Shown: piece by piece, positions 54,169 to 63,960 of the stretch
Position numbering within the stretch: the stretch's first letter is position 1
How the letters are laid out: the number at the start of each line of letters is the position of its first letter
From: Paraflavitalea soli
Lineage (GTDB): Bacteria; Bacteroidota; Bacteroidia; Chitinophagales; Chitinophagaceae
Direction: 5' to 3'
Assembly (NCBI RefSeq): GCF_003555545.1
Contig: NZ_CP032157.1
Location: 6,576,546-6,640,545 of the forward strand
Length of the DNA: 64,000 nt
Translations under genes and position numbers: made by a program
The notes under the pieces: model-generated
The model's database searches: none
Seen by the model: the letters and a program-made list of their open reading frames with translations, nothing else
Told to the model about the DNA's origin: nothing

Positions 54169-55200
54169 ATGAGTATGAGCGCAACTAAAAGAGGCATCGT
54201 TTTAATGAATCTGGGATCGCCGGATTCTACAGAAGTAAAGGATGTACGCAGGTACCTGGATGAATTTCTGATGGATGGAAGGGTAATCGATACGCCTTTA
54301 TTGTGGAGGGCATTGCTGGTAAAAGGGATCATTGTTCCCTTCCGGGCACCCAAATCGGCGACTGCCTACAAGTCGATATGGACCAAAGATGGTTCGCCAC
54401 TTATTGTGATCAGCAAACAACTACAGGAGGCTTTGCAGCAAGAAGTAGAGGAGCCGATAGCCCTGGCTATGCGGTATGGTGCGCCTGCCCCATGGACGGC
54501 TTTCGATGAATTGCTGGAAAAGCAGCCCGATCTGGAAGAGGTGGTGCTGGTGCCTTTGTATCCGCATTATGCCATGTCGAGTTATGAAACAGCTGTAGAG
54601 TATGCAAAAAAGATACATCGCAAAAGGAAATATGCTTTTAAGTTAACAGTAGTACCTCCTTTTTATGATGATGCTGCTTACCTGGAAGCGTTGGTTGATA
54701 GCATCAAACCTTACCTGGATAAGGAGTACGATAAAATTGTGTTCAGTTACCATGGTATTCCTGAGCGGCATGTTCAGAAAAGTGATGTAACAGGACAGCA
54801 TTGTTTTAAGTCGGCGGATTGTTGTTCGGTTGATTCCGAAGCGCACAAGACCTGCTATCGTCATCAATGTATTGTAACTACCAATAAGGTAGCGCAGGCG
54901 TTGAATATTCCTGCTTCCAAATATACTTTCTCTTTTCAGTCAAGACTGGGGCGTGATGAGTGGCTGAAACCCTATACAGCCGTGCGTTTGGCGGAATGGC
55001 CCAAGGAAGGGGTAAAGAAATTGCTGATCCTTTGTCCGGCATTTGTAAGTGACTGTCTGGAAACACTGGAAGAGATGGGAGAAGAAGGCCGTGAGATATT
55101 TCTTCATGCCGGCGGAGAGGAGTTTACATTACTGCCATGTTTGAATGTTCATCCGATGTGGATCAAAGCGTTGAAGGGATTGTTGGAAAAGGCGCAGTAA
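54169..55200 (+). CDS. hemH: Ferrochelatase
   Basis: This enzyme inserts Fe2+ into protoporphyrin. The 343-residue protein has RGIVLMNLGSPDS, VLVPLYPHYAMSSYETA, FSYHGIPERH with the catalytic His, and LILCPAFVSDCLETLEEM. A second ATG at 54175 is possible. Four Cys in the CFKSADCCSVDSEAHKTC region suggest an iron-sulphur or structural site, as in several bacterial ferrochelatases. Confidence 0.95.
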   Translation: MSMSATKRGIVLMNLGSPDSTEVKDVRRYLDEFLMDGRVIDTPLLWRALLVKGIIVPFRAPKSATAYKSIWTKDGSPLIVISKQLQEALQQEVEEPIALAMRYGAPAPWTAFDELLEKQPDLEEVVLVPLYPHYAMSSYETAVEYAKKIHRKRKYAFKLTVVPPFYDDAAYLEALVDSIKPYLDKEYDKIVFSYHGIPERHVQKSDVTGQHCFKSADCCSVDSEAHKTCYRHQCIVTTNKVAQALNIPASKYTFSFQSRLGRDEWLKPYTAVRLAEWPKEGVKKLLILCPAFVSDCLETLEEMGEEGREIFLHAGGEEFTLLPCLNVHPMWIKALKGLLEKAQ

Positions 55201-55237
55201 GGATGTAAGCGTAGGCAGTAGTAATTACAATATTCTT

Positions 55238-55765
55238 ATGTATCTATACATCAAGGCGCTCCATATCATTTTTGTAGTAACCTGGTTTGCGGGTATGTTC
55301 TATATGCCGCGGTTATTTATTTATAATGCGGAAGCAGCTGCAAAGCCAGGGCCGGTAAGGGATGCATTACGGGAGCAGTTTGGGGTGATGCAGAAGCGGC
55401 TGTGGTATGGGATCACCTGGCCATCGGCTGTGCTTACGCTTATCTTAGGGTCTACTACCTGGTATTTATTGGGCGTCACTCCCACCTGGCTGGTGATCAA
55501 ACTGGCTTTTGTAGTGGGCTTGTACGCTTACCATTTCTCGCTGCACATGATCTTCAAGCAACAGCAACAAGGTATATTCAAATATAGTTCACAACAACTG
55601 CGTATCTGGAACGAAGTGGCTACGATCTTCCTGGTGGCGATCGTAATGCTGGTGGTGGTAAAGCAAAGTCTCAGCTTTGTTTGGGGTATTACGGGATTGC
55701 TGCTTTTTGTGATCCTGCTGATGAGTGCTATTAAGATCTACAAGTATTTACGGGAGAAAAAGTAG
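55238..55765 (+). CDS. hemJ: Protoporphyrinogen IX oxidase, HemJ family
   Basis: The 175-residue protein has four membrane helices. YIKALHIIFVVTWFAGMFYMPRLF near the start carries the conserved His (9), and KLAFVVGLYAYH contains the conserved Lys region. This is the HemJ (UPF0093) family, which performs the last oxidation before ferrochelatase in bacteria lacking HemG and HemY. It follows hemH by 37 bases. Confidence 0.92.
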   Translation: MYLYIKALHIIFVVTWFAGMFYMPRLFIYNAEAAAKPGPVRDALREQFGVMQKRLWYGITWPSAVLTLILGSTTWYLLGVTPTWLVIKLAFVVGLYAYHFSLHMIFKQQQQGIFKYSSQQLRIWNEVATIFLVAIVMLVVVKQSLSFVWGITGLLLFVILLMSAIKIYKYLREKK

Positions 55766-55960
55766 GGAAAAAGAATATAGAATACAGAATTCAGCATATA
55801 GAAGAAGCTAAAACAGCGCTTTTGTGTGTAATAATGCCTGTTCAGGGCTATTTTGCTATTTTCTGCCTGAGAGCAGGAAATGCAGCATTGGACCCAACTG
55901 AAGGCCTGAGCACAAGTGTTTATAAAACAATAAGATAATAGGGAAAAATAACCGGGAGGA

Positions 55961-56005
55961 TGTATAAAATGAGAAAAACCTTTCCAACGCCATTAGAGTT
56001 TTAAA
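55961..56005 (+). CDS. Possible 14-codon leader or small-protein frame
   Basis: An ATG at 55961 or, in the same frame, 55970 reads a short basic then hydrophobic peptide ending KTFPTPLEF and stops just before the terminator stem. A GGGAGG lies a few bases upstream of the second ATG at good distance. Such a short frame may be chance; a leader peptide or part of a small RNA are alternatives. Confidence 0.25.
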
Positions 56006-56008
56006 AGG

Positions 56009-56036
56009 AAAGGGGAGCAGGAATACTCCCCTTTTT
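56009..56036 (+). terminator. Intrinsic terminator
   Basis: AAAGGGGAG 56009-56017 pairs with CTCCCCTTT 56026-56034 around an 8-base loop, followed by further T residues. It reads as a strong plus-strand terminator and lies about 245 bases after hemJ, so it may end a separate short transcript as well. Confidence 0.8.
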
Positions 56037-56299
56037 AACCCCTAAACCCTAAACCGTAGAAAAGGTTTTTCATGTAATGCATTATAAAAATAAATCAAAT
56101 ATCTTAATTAAATGCAGTAAAATTTCTTAGGATATGTTGCAAATTTCAAGCCGTAAAACCACCATTTCAATTTTGCATACTATTCGCAATTCCTGCATCA
56201 TTGTAACGTGAGATATATTTCCATAAATTATGCCAAAGGTGGAGTTTTGGGAAAAACTATTTTCTGAACGGCAGGTTTGTTAAGTGTTTTAATGTCATT

Positions 56300-59200
56300 T
56301 TAACGAATCAGTGTAACAGAGCCTGATTGTCGCAATAATTTGCCGTTTAGATCAATTCCTTCAATTACCCAATAATAGGTAGCAACGGGCAATAATTGTC
56401 CATTTTTATTCCCATTCCACACTAATTTGAGGTCTTTACTCTCAAATACTAACTGTCCCCAACGGTTGAAGATCTTCAAAGCATTTAATTTAAAGTACCC
56501 GGTTACTCCAATCCGGAATTCGTCGTTGATACCATCATTATTGGGGGTAAAGGTATTAGGGATATCCAATTTGGTCATATCTATGACCTTGATGCTCACC
56601 TGCCCGGGTTCACTGGTGCAAGGGCCGGCTTGGTATATAATATAATAACGGGTATCCTCCGGCACTTTTTTCAGGGTAAAGCTGCCCGTTTGATTTTGCT
56701 CAATAAGCGCATTAGTGCCCGCATGGTACAATGCATAAGTAGCGCCAGCCCTGGGATTCCTGACTTTCAGGGTGCCATCCGTATTTCTGGGTATGGTAAT
56801 ATTGTCGCATTGCGGGGCAGGGAGGGGCATTATAACCTGGGGGATAGAAAATTCACTACTCTTTAATGTGCAACCATTGATATCTTTTATGACGAGGTGG
56901 TAGGTACCAGCCTGGAGCCCGGTAACGGTCGCCTGCTGTCCCACGGGTATATTGGTATTATTGTACCACTGGTATTGCAAGGCGCCCACGGCGCTGGTGG
57001 CGGTGATACCGGCAATACTCCCTGTCCCAAAACCACAATTGTCTGGCCGGATCACAGCCCCGGTTTCATCCATGGCCGGAAGGGCCTGCATGACGATGGC
57101 TTTTTTATAGATCGATTGTTCGCAGCCGTTGGTATCGGTGGCTATTAGGAAATAAGTAGCCGGGTTCAGGTTGGAGATTGAAAGGCCCGTACCCGTTTGG
57201 GTAAGACTGTCCAGCAGCCAGCGGAAACTAAATAATGACTGGTCATTACTGAGGTCGTTGACGGTGATACTGCCATTGGGTTGGTTACAGGCAGCATCTT
57301 TTACCACTGCGCGGGTTACTGCAACGGGTAAGGGAGGCGCAATACCTATATTATATATATGACTTTTTACCTGGCAGTTGAAGATGCTGTTGGTAGCCCA
57401 AAGCTGGTAACTGCCGGCAGGCAGCTGACTGACCTCAGGGTTGTTGCCAACGACCTGGCTGGTGGTTAAATTATGCCATTGCCAGAAAGTAGCGCCGGCT
57501 ATTTTCATGCCGGTAATGCTGCCATTATTTCTGGTGCAGCCGGCGTTGGTGACGGTAAGTGTACTACTATCCAGGGTTACTGTACCATTGTCCAATACCA
57601 CAAAGGGGGCAGATACCACGGTATCGCAGGTACTTCTGTCCTTTATTTTTAACCTGTACTTCCCTGCTTTTATGGATAGCAGAGAAAGATCATTGCCGAC
57701 AACGGCGCCACTTTCATCTACCCATAAGGCTTCTACCAGGCCAGTAGTGTTGACGGTTGTGATATTGAAGATATTTCCGTTGGCTTGTCCGCAGGTAGCA
57801 TGGGTGACCTGTACCGCTGATACTACCAGGGCAGGGGCAGGCGTAGCTGCTACGGTGATCCAGTTGGTAGAGTCTCCACAACCCGCAGTATTGTCCAATA
57901 CGATGAATTTATAACGGCCTGCTGCTATGTTTAACAGGTCGGTGGTGGTAGCTACTATATTCCTGTTTTCGTCGATCCATTGTGGGGTAGAGAAGTTCAT
58001 ACCGGAAAGTGTGAGGCCGGTAATGGAACCATTTGCCTTGTTGCAGGTAGTGATCTGGGTTCGAAGGTTGGTGATGTCTATATCCGGCGATACATTGGTA
58101 ATGGTATAAAAGTTGGTGAATTTATCACAGGAGCCATCGCTCACTTTGAACCGGTATGTACCAGCCGGTACATTGGTGAGGCACATATCGGTACTGATGG
58201 TATTGCCCAATGCATCTTCCCAGGACCAGCTTACTGCCCCTACAGCTTTCAGTCCGCAAATAGAACCATTGTTCTTATTGCAACGGGCAGTAGTCTTTAT
58301 AATGCCGGCACTGGAATCGATATCGAGTGTATTGGCAGGTACAATAAAAGTAAACTCTTCCTGGCAACTGCCTGAACCAACGGGTAACCACAAGGTATAA
58401 GTGCCTGCGGGTACGTTGGTGAGACAGGTATCACGACCGACTACGATACCGGTTATATCTCTCCATTCCCAGTCTGCGCCACTGATGATCTTCAAGCCGC
58501 AGATAGCACCCAGGGCATTGCAGCTAACGGGTGTAATGAGCAGGTTATCATCTTCCAGTAAAGGGGCTGAATATTCAGAAGTTGCGCCTTGTGGGTCGGT
58601 GGCAGTAGCTACAATGCTTTTACCGGTGAGTGATGGATCGGTATAGGTCCATTGGCCGGTAGCATCTGCTATGGCAATAATGCCAAGGTGTGTTTTCCCT
58701 TCGCAATTGGGGCAGTCATCATCAGTATAAAGATCCACGGTGGAGTTGGGTAAGGTAGTGCCGCGAATGGTACCGGTAGCCTGGTTGAGGCCGTTGACGG
58801 TAATAAAAGGTTGTGGGCGGGCGCCATTGGCGGCAGCCCAGTTCTCGATGGCCACGGCTCTTTTGGCATTGCAATAGGTGCTGTTGTACCGGAAAGTAAT
58901 GTTGGAGTTGCCATAGAGGTGGACGGCGAACTGGTTGCAATAGCGTATACGGTTTTCATTGCCTGGTCGTGTATCACCAATGATGCCCATGGCGCAACTT
59001 ATAATATTGATGCCAATGCCCATTGTGGTATTGCGGATAGGCAGGTTGCGTTTTTCACCGCCTATCAGGTTTTGTTCAATGGCGAAATAGCTTTGTACAT
59101 CGGCGAGTGAAATGGCTATGTTGCGGGATCTGCCGGCAATGTAGTTTTTCCGGATAATGATACCGGCATCGGCCCTGTTGACGGAATTGATTTTGTTGTA

Positions 59201-60100
59201 GGCTTCGATGTGGATGCCAGTAACTGAGTTGATGGCCACCATATCGTCATTGACGTCGATGCCTAGTTTATTGTTGATGATGAGGATGCTGTCGTTGAGG
59301 GCAGGGTCGGGATGTCCTTTGCAGTAAACATCATTGAGGGCGCTGAAGCGGTTGCCTTGTTCCGGGGCCTCGCCGCCTATAAACAGGTCGGTAGCACGGT
59401 CGAAATAGAGGCAGTAATCATTGGTAGCGGGTGTGCCCGGATCGCCTGGTCTGGTGCCAGCAATTAGTGTGGTGGAAATGCCATCTTCCTTTACACCCAT
59501 GATATTGGATTGTACGGTAATGTGGTGGCAGGGCGCGCCCCTGAAATATTCTGCATACACGGCTCTTGCCCAGCCGCTGATGAGGTTGCCTTTGCCAGGG
59601 GCGCCAATGATGACCTCGCTGCATTGGCGCAGGTTGATGCCGTAGAGGTGTTGCGGCGGCTGGCCGGTAGTGCGGTCGCCTACCTGTGCCCACAAAAAGA
59701 GGCCATAGATCTGGATATTGGTGGCATTGGTAGCCTGGAAAATGAAATAATACCGGCTATTGTCGGTAAAAAAGCCTTGAATGGCTACGGCTACTTTCGC
59801 ATCGGTAATGCCATATGCATCGCCTGTTTGTGTGCTGCCGTCTATAATGATGTTGGAGGTAAGGGCGGGCAGGGGATTGTTGGGGGCCAGCAGGATGGTG
59901 GCGGGACCACGACGGGTGGGGAGGTCAAAAGTGATGTAATCGGTAACGGCGGTGCCGTTGGCATTGGCTTTTTCAATGGCATCACGGAGGCTGCCGGCGC
60001 CGGTGGGCAGGGCGCTATTTACCACAAAGGTGTCGGCCCATGCAGGGGAATAACAGAATAAGGTTATTAATACTGATATATATATCAGGTGATCTCTCAT
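56300..60100 (-). CDS. Large surface protein with beta-helix, internal repeats and type B T9SS sorting domain
   Basis: The 1266-residue protein has a signal peptide (about 1-22). A CSLREA-like opening follows (FVVNSALPTGAGSLRDAIEKA) and then a right-handed beta-helix region with many I/G-rich turns to about residue 420. Residues of about 520-1080 hold around seven repeats of 75-85 residues, each with a Cys, an NGSI-like turn, a Trp-rich strand and a PAGTYR-like turn. The C-terminus (about 1180-1266) is DIPNTFTPNNDGINDEF and IFNRWGQLVFES, the gliding-type C-terminal domain for type IX secretion. It is probably a secreted adhesin or motility-linked protein. Confidence 0.85.
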   Translation of the reverse strand: MRDHLIYISVLITLFCYSPAWADTFVVNSALPTGAGSLRDAIEKANANGTAVTDYITFDLPTRRGPATILLAPNNPLPALTSNIIIDGSTQTGDAYGITDAKVAVAIQGFFTDNSRYYFIFQATNATNIQIYGLFLWAQVGDRTTGQPPQHLYGINLRQCSEVIIGAPGKGNLISGWARAVYAEYFRGAPCHHITVQSNIMGVKEDGISTTLIAGTRPGDPGTPATNDYCLYFDRATDLFIGGEAPEQGNRFSALNDVYCKGHPDPALNDSILIINNKLGIDVNDDMVAINSVTGIHIEAYNKINSVNRADAGIIIRKNYIAGRSRNIAISLADVQSYFAIEQNLIGGEKRNLPIRNTTMGIGINIISCAMGIIGDTRPGNENRIRYCNQFAVHLYGNSNITFRYNSTYCNAKRAVAIENWAAANGARPQPFITVNGLNQATGTIRGTTLPNSTVDLYTDDDCPNCEGKTHLGIIAIADATGQWTYTDPSLTGKSIVATATDPQGATSEYSAPLLEDDNLLITPVSCNALGAICGLKIISGADWEWRDITGIVVGRDTCLTNVPAGTYTLWLPVGSGSCQEEFTFIVPANTLDIDSSAGIIKTTARCNKNNGSICGLKAVGAVSWSWEDALGNTISTDMCLTNVPAGTYRFKVSDGSCDKFTNFYTITNVSPDIDITNLRTQITTCNKANGSITGLTLSGMNFSTPQWIDENRNIVATTTDLLNIAAGRYKFIVLDNTAGCGDSTNWITVAATPAPALVVSAVQVTHATCGQANGNIFNITTVNTTGLVEALWVDESGAVVGNDLSLLSIKAGKYRLKIKDRSTCDTVVSAPFVVLDNGTVTLDSSTLTVTNAGCTRNNGSITGMKIAGATFWQWHNLTTSQVVGNNPEVSQLPAGSYQLWATNSIFNCQVKSHIYNIGIAPPLPVAVTRAVVKDAACNQPNGSITVNDLSNDQSLFSFRWLLDSLTQTGTGLSISNLNPATYFLIATDTNGCEQSIYKKAIVMQALPAMDETGAVIRPDNCGFGTGSIAGITATSAVGALQYQWYNNTNIPVGQQATVTGLQAGTYHLVIKDINGCTLKSSEFSIPQVIMPLPAPQCDNITIPRNTDGTLKVRNPRAGATYALYHAGTNALIEQNQTGSFTLKKVPEDTRYYIIYQAGPCTSEPGQVSIKVIDMTKLDIPNTFTPNNDGINDEFRIGVTGYFKLNALKIFNRWGQLVFESKDLKLVWNGNKNGQLLPVATYYWVIEGIDLNGKLLRQSGSVTLIR

Positions 60101-60521
60101 GTTAGTCCGGTCATTCTAAAGTTAACACGGATTATGCAGATTTGGGCGGATTTCGTGGATTGAAATGTTGGATTGAACTGCAGATTGAGCAGACTTCGGG
60201 GGTGAGGGGGATCATCGTCAAGTATAACAGCGCATTATGGGTACTTGGCAATATGTGCGATAGGGTTGAGGCAGGTAATCCATTGATAATCTATGGGTAA
60301 TCTACGGCTGATCCCCGGGCTGATCTTCTCTGAAGGTTCTCTAAACGTTCTCTGTATGTTCTCTGTAGCTATTGCCGTATTTGTGTATTTTATAATGTGT
60401 TTGCCACCCATTTTTGTGTAGGAAGTTGAATGCTGTGTGAAGACGGTCCTATATAGGTATATTTCTGTAACTTTGCACACTTTTTAACTACAATTTTTAC
60501 CCGGCTTACGCTAGAAATATT
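60101..60521. other. 421-base divergent region before ileS
   Basis: The part next to the surface-protein gene (about 60125-60200) repeats ATTT/GGATT-type words. Around 60340-60370 the word GTTCTCTGTA recurs. The ileS promoter hexamer is at 60468-60475. I see no coding gene. Confidence 0.55.
60468..60475 (+). promoter_or_regulatory. -7 element of the ileS promoter
   Basis: TAACTTTG matches TAnnTTTG exactly. The predicted start point is near 60482, about 40 bases before the ileS ATG. A -33 TTG is not clear. Confidence 0.5.
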
Positions 60522-63500
60522 ATGTCATCCAAATACAGAGAATTTTCGCATTTGAATTTGCCTGCTATGGAGCAGGAAATACTGGCTTTATGGAATGAGC
60601 AGCAGGCTTTTGAAAAGAGTATGTCTGTAAGGGATGGGGCGCCCCATTTTGTGTTTTATGAAGGGCCTCCCAGCGCGAATGGGATGCCCGGCATTCACCA
60701 CGTTATCAGTCGTACTTTGAAGGACTTGGTATGCAGGTATAAAACGATGCAGGGCTTCCAGGTGAAGCGGAAAGGTGGTTGGGATACGCACGGCCTGCCA
60801 ATTGAACTGGGGGTGGAAAAAGAGCTGGGTATTACGAAAGAAGATATTGGCAAGAAGATAACGGTAGAAGAGTATAACCAGAAATGCCGGGAAGCGGTAT
60901 TGCGCTACAAGGATAAGTGGGATGATATTACGCGCAAGATGGGGTATTGGGTAGACCTGAATGATCCGTATATCACCTTCGACAATAAATATGTTGAAAC
61001 GCTGTGGTGGATACTGAGCACCCTGTATAAGAAAGGATTATTGTATGAGAGTGTGAGCATCCAGCCCTACTCTCCTGCTGCGGGTACGGGTTTAAGTTCG
61101 CATGAACTGAATATGCCGGGCACGTATAAAATGGTGAAGGATACTTCGACGGTGGCGATGTTTAAAGCGGTGCGGGATGGGAAGACGGAGTTCCTTTTTA
61201 AAGCTGTGAGCGACGAGCTGCGAGCTGCGAGCGAACAGCCGGAAGTGTTTTTCATGGCGTGGACGACGACTCCCTGGACGCTGCCTTCCAACCTGGGGCT
61301 CACGGTGGGTGGTAATATCAACTATGTGCTGGTAAAGACTTTCAACCCGTACACACATCTTCCTGTAAATGTGGTGCTGGCCAAAGACCTCCTGGGTAAA
61401 TATTTTAAGCCGGAAGGAGAAACAGCGGATCTCAGTGCTTATAAGGAGGGTGATAAATTATTGCCCTGGAAAATATTAGCGGAATTCAAGGGATCGCAAA
61501 TCGAAGGTGCGCAGTACGAACAATTGCTGCCTTTCGAAGCGAATAACCTGGAATCTATCAGTTATAGTACACCGGATGCTAAACCTTTCCGGGTATTGGT
61601 AGATAGTTTCGTAACCACGGAAGATGGTACGGGTATTGTGCATACGGCCCCTGATTTTGGAGCAGATGACTTTAAGGTGGGATCGAAATATGGCATTGGT
61701 TTCTTTACAGGGATCAATGAATACGGTAAAAGGGAAAAGCTGGTATTGGTAGACAAGCAAGGGAAGTTTGTGGATGGCCTGGGCGAGTTCAGCAACCGTT
61801 ATGTCAAGAACTACAAAGATGATCCGGCTTATGTGGATGTGAATGTAGATATCAGTGTAAAGCTCAAGAAAGAGAACAGGGCCTTTAAAGTAGAAAAATA
61901 CGAGCATACGTACCCGCATTGCTGGCGTACTGATAAACCGGTATTATATTACCCGCTGGGGGCCTGGTTTATCAAGACGACGGCGCTGAAGGACAAGATG
62001 GTGGAGCTCAATAAAACGATCAACTGGAAGCCCAAATCAACGGGTGAAGGTCGTTTTGGCAACTGGCTAGAGAATATGGTGGACTGGAACCTGAGCCGGA
62101 GCCGCTTTTGGGGTACACCGTTGCCGATCTGGAAAACAGAGGACGAACAGGAGATGATTTGTATCGGCACAATTGCGGAGCTGAATGCAGCTATCAAGAA
62201 GGCCAACGAAGTGCTGGGTGGCGACGTAAATAAGCACTACCTGCATGAGGGTATCCTGGACCTGCACAAGCCTTATGTGGATGAGATCGTGCTGGTGAGT
62301 CCTTCGGGTAAACCGATGAAGCGGGTGCCGGACCTGATCGATGTGTGGTTTGACAGTGGGGCGATGCCCTATGCGCAGTGGGGCCTGGATTATGATAAAG
62401 TGGCGGCCGGTGATCCTCGTCCGTTCAAAGCGCCGTTTGGCCAAAGCTACCCGGCCGATTTCATTGCGGAGGGGGTAGATCAGACCCGGGGTTGGTTCTA
62501 TACGCTTCATGCCATTTCGTCTTTGTTGTACGGAAGTGTAGCTTATAAGACCTGTGTATCGAACGGTCTGGTGCTGGATAAAAACGGCAATAAGATGAGC
62601 AAGCGGCTGGGCAATGTGATCGATCCGTTTAAGACGATCGAGCAGTTTGGGGCGGATGCTACGCGCTGGTACCTGATCACCAATGCTTCGCCCTGGGATA
62701 ACCTGAAATTTGACCTGGAAGGGATAAAAGAGGTGCAGCGCAAGTTTTTTGGTACTTTATACAATACCTACCAGTTCTTTGCCTTGTATTCTAATGTGGA
62801 TGGTTTTGCCTTCAAAGAGGCCTATGTGCCGCTGGCGGAGCGTCCGGAAATTGACCGCTGGATCCTTTCTTCGCTGAATACGATGATCCGGAAGGTAGAG
62901 GAATATATGAATGATTATGAGCCTACGCAGGCTGGCCGGGTGATGGAAGAGTTTGTGGATGAACACCTTAGCAACTGGTATGTGCGTCTTTGCCGCCGCC
63001 GGTTCTGGAAGGGGGAGTATGAGCAGGATAAGATATGTGCTTATCAAACGCTGTATGAGTGCCTGGAAACGCTGGCCAAACTGATGGCGCCTATCTCTCC
63101 ATTCTTTAGCGATATGCTGTTCAGGAACCTGAATGCGGTAACGGGCCGGAACCAGGAACAATCGGTTCACCATGCATTGTTTCCAAAGGCCAACCAGGCG
63201 GCTATCGACAGCTCACTGGAGGAGCGAATGGCGCTGGCGCAGGACATTTCGTCACTTGTTTTATCGCTCCGTAAATCATCGAAGTTCAAGGTAAGGCAGC
63301 CTCTTCAGAAGGTGTTGATCCCGGTATTCAATCCGGCGGTGAAAGAGCAGATAGGGCGGGTGGAAGACCTGATCAAGAGCGAAGTAAATGTAAAAGAGAT
63401 TCAGTATCTCACGGAGGATACGGGGTTCATTAAAAAGAAGATCAAGCCCAATTATACGGCGCTGGGGAAGAAGCTGGGGGGTAAAATGAAAGCTGTAGCT

Positions 63501-63956
63501 GCCGCTTTGGCTGGTTTTACCCAGGAAGACATCTCACGTTTAGAAAAAGAAGGGTCTATTTCATTGTTTATTGATAACGAACCCTTAATATTACAGGTTA
63601 ATGAAGTGGAGATCGCCAGCGAGGACATTCCCGGCTGGATGGTCGCCAACAAAGACTCTCTGACCGTAGCACTCGACGTAACCGTAACCCCCGAGTTGAT
63701 CAACGAAGGCAATGCCCGCGAATTGGTTAATCGCATACAGAAGATCCGTAAAGACAATGGCTATGAATTGACTGACAGGATAGCAGTGCAGGTAACCGAT
63801 AACCAGGATCTGAAGCAGTCTATAGCCCAGTTTAATACTTATATTTGCGCCGAAATTTTGGCAGATACTTTGGAATTGGTATCTGAATTGCCCAATGGCA
63901 CTGAAATTGAGGTCAACGATATTTCACTAAAAGTGTTCGTTACAAAAAAAGCCTAA
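60522..63956 (+). CDS. ileS: Isoleucyl-tRNA synthetase with a short repeat insertion
   Basis: This enzyme charges tRNA-Ile. The 1144-residue class I synthetase has the HIGH-equivalent GMPGIHHVIS, GGWDTHGLPIE, the editing-domain segment TTTPWTLPSN, RGWFYTLHAISSLL, and the KMSKS-equivalent NKMSKRLGN. The overall sequence looks like the eukaryote-like type 2 IleRS group. At about 229-240 there is a short Ala/Glu/Ser insertion (SDELRAASEQ), coded by a self-similar DNA segment at 61208-61238. The downstream gene begins four bases after the stop. Confidence 0.96.
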   Translation: MSSKYREFSHLNLPAMEQEILALWNEQQAFEKSMSVRDGAPHFVFYEGPPSANGMPGIHHVISRTLKDLVCRYKTMQGFQVKRKGGWDTHGLPIELGVEKELGITKEDIGKKITVEEYNQKCREAVLRYKDKWDDITRKMGYWVDLNDPYITFDNKYVETLWWILSTLYKKGLLYESVSIQPYSPAAGTGLSSHELNMPGTYKMVKDTSTVAMFKAVRDGKTEFLFKAVSDELRAASEQPEVFFMAWTTTPWTLPSNLGLTVGGNINYVLVKTFNPYTHLPVNVVLAKDLLGKYFKPEGETADLSAYKEGDKLLPWKILAEFKGSQIEGAQYEQLLPFEANNLESISYSTPDAKPFRVLVDSFVTTEDGTGIVHTAPDFGADDFKVGSKYGIGFFTGINEYGKREKLVLVDKQGKFVDGLGEFSNRYVKNYKDDPAYVDVNVDISVKLKKENRAFKVEKYEHTYPHCWRTDKPVLYYPLGAWFIKTTALKDKMVELNKTINWKPKSTGEGRFGNWLENMVDWNLSRSRFWGTPLPIWKTEDEQEMICIGTIAELNAAIKKANEVLGGDVNKHYLHEGILDLHKPYVDEIVLVSPSGKPMKRVPDLIDVWFDSGAMPYAQWGLDYDKVAAGDPRPFKAPFGQSYPADFIAEGVDQTRGWFYTLHAISSLLYGSVAYKTCVSNGLVLDKNGNKMSKRLGNVIDPFKTIEQFGADATRWYLITNASPWDNLKFDLEGIKEVQRKFFGTLYNTYQFFALYSNVDGFAFKEAYVPLAERPEIDRWILSSLNTMIRKVEEYMNDYEPTQAGRVMEEFVDEHLSNWYVRLCRRRFWKGEYEQDKICAYQTLYECLETLAKLMAPISPFFSDMLFRNLNAVTGRNQEQSVHHALFPKANQAAIDSSLEERMALAQDISSLVLSLRKSSKFKVRQPLQKVLIPVFNPAVKEQIGRVEDLIKSEVNVKEIQYLTEDTGFIKKKIKPNYTALGKKLGGKMKAVAAALAGFTQEDISRLEKEGSISLFIDNEPLILQVNEVEIASEDIPGWMVANKDSLTVALDVTVTPELINEGNARELVNRIQKIRKDNGYELTDRIAVQVTDNQDLKQSIAQFNTYICAEILADTLELVSELPNGTEIEVNDISLKVFVTKKA

Positions 63957-63960
63957 CAGT

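Larger units (their letters stand above)
55766..56299. other. 534-base intergenic region with a terminator and a possible tiny gene
   Basis: The region starts with an internally repetitive A+T-rich sequence (55773-55804), then a stretch with no recognised content, then the 14-codon frame at 55970 and the terminator at 56009-56036. The remainder, up to the surface-protein stop codon, is A+T-rich and featureless. Confidence 0.55.

Noticed and set aside
56038-56058. CCCTAAA-type telomere-like repeat
   Set aside because: Only about two and a half copies in an A+T-rich intergenic stretch; chance is the simplest explanation.
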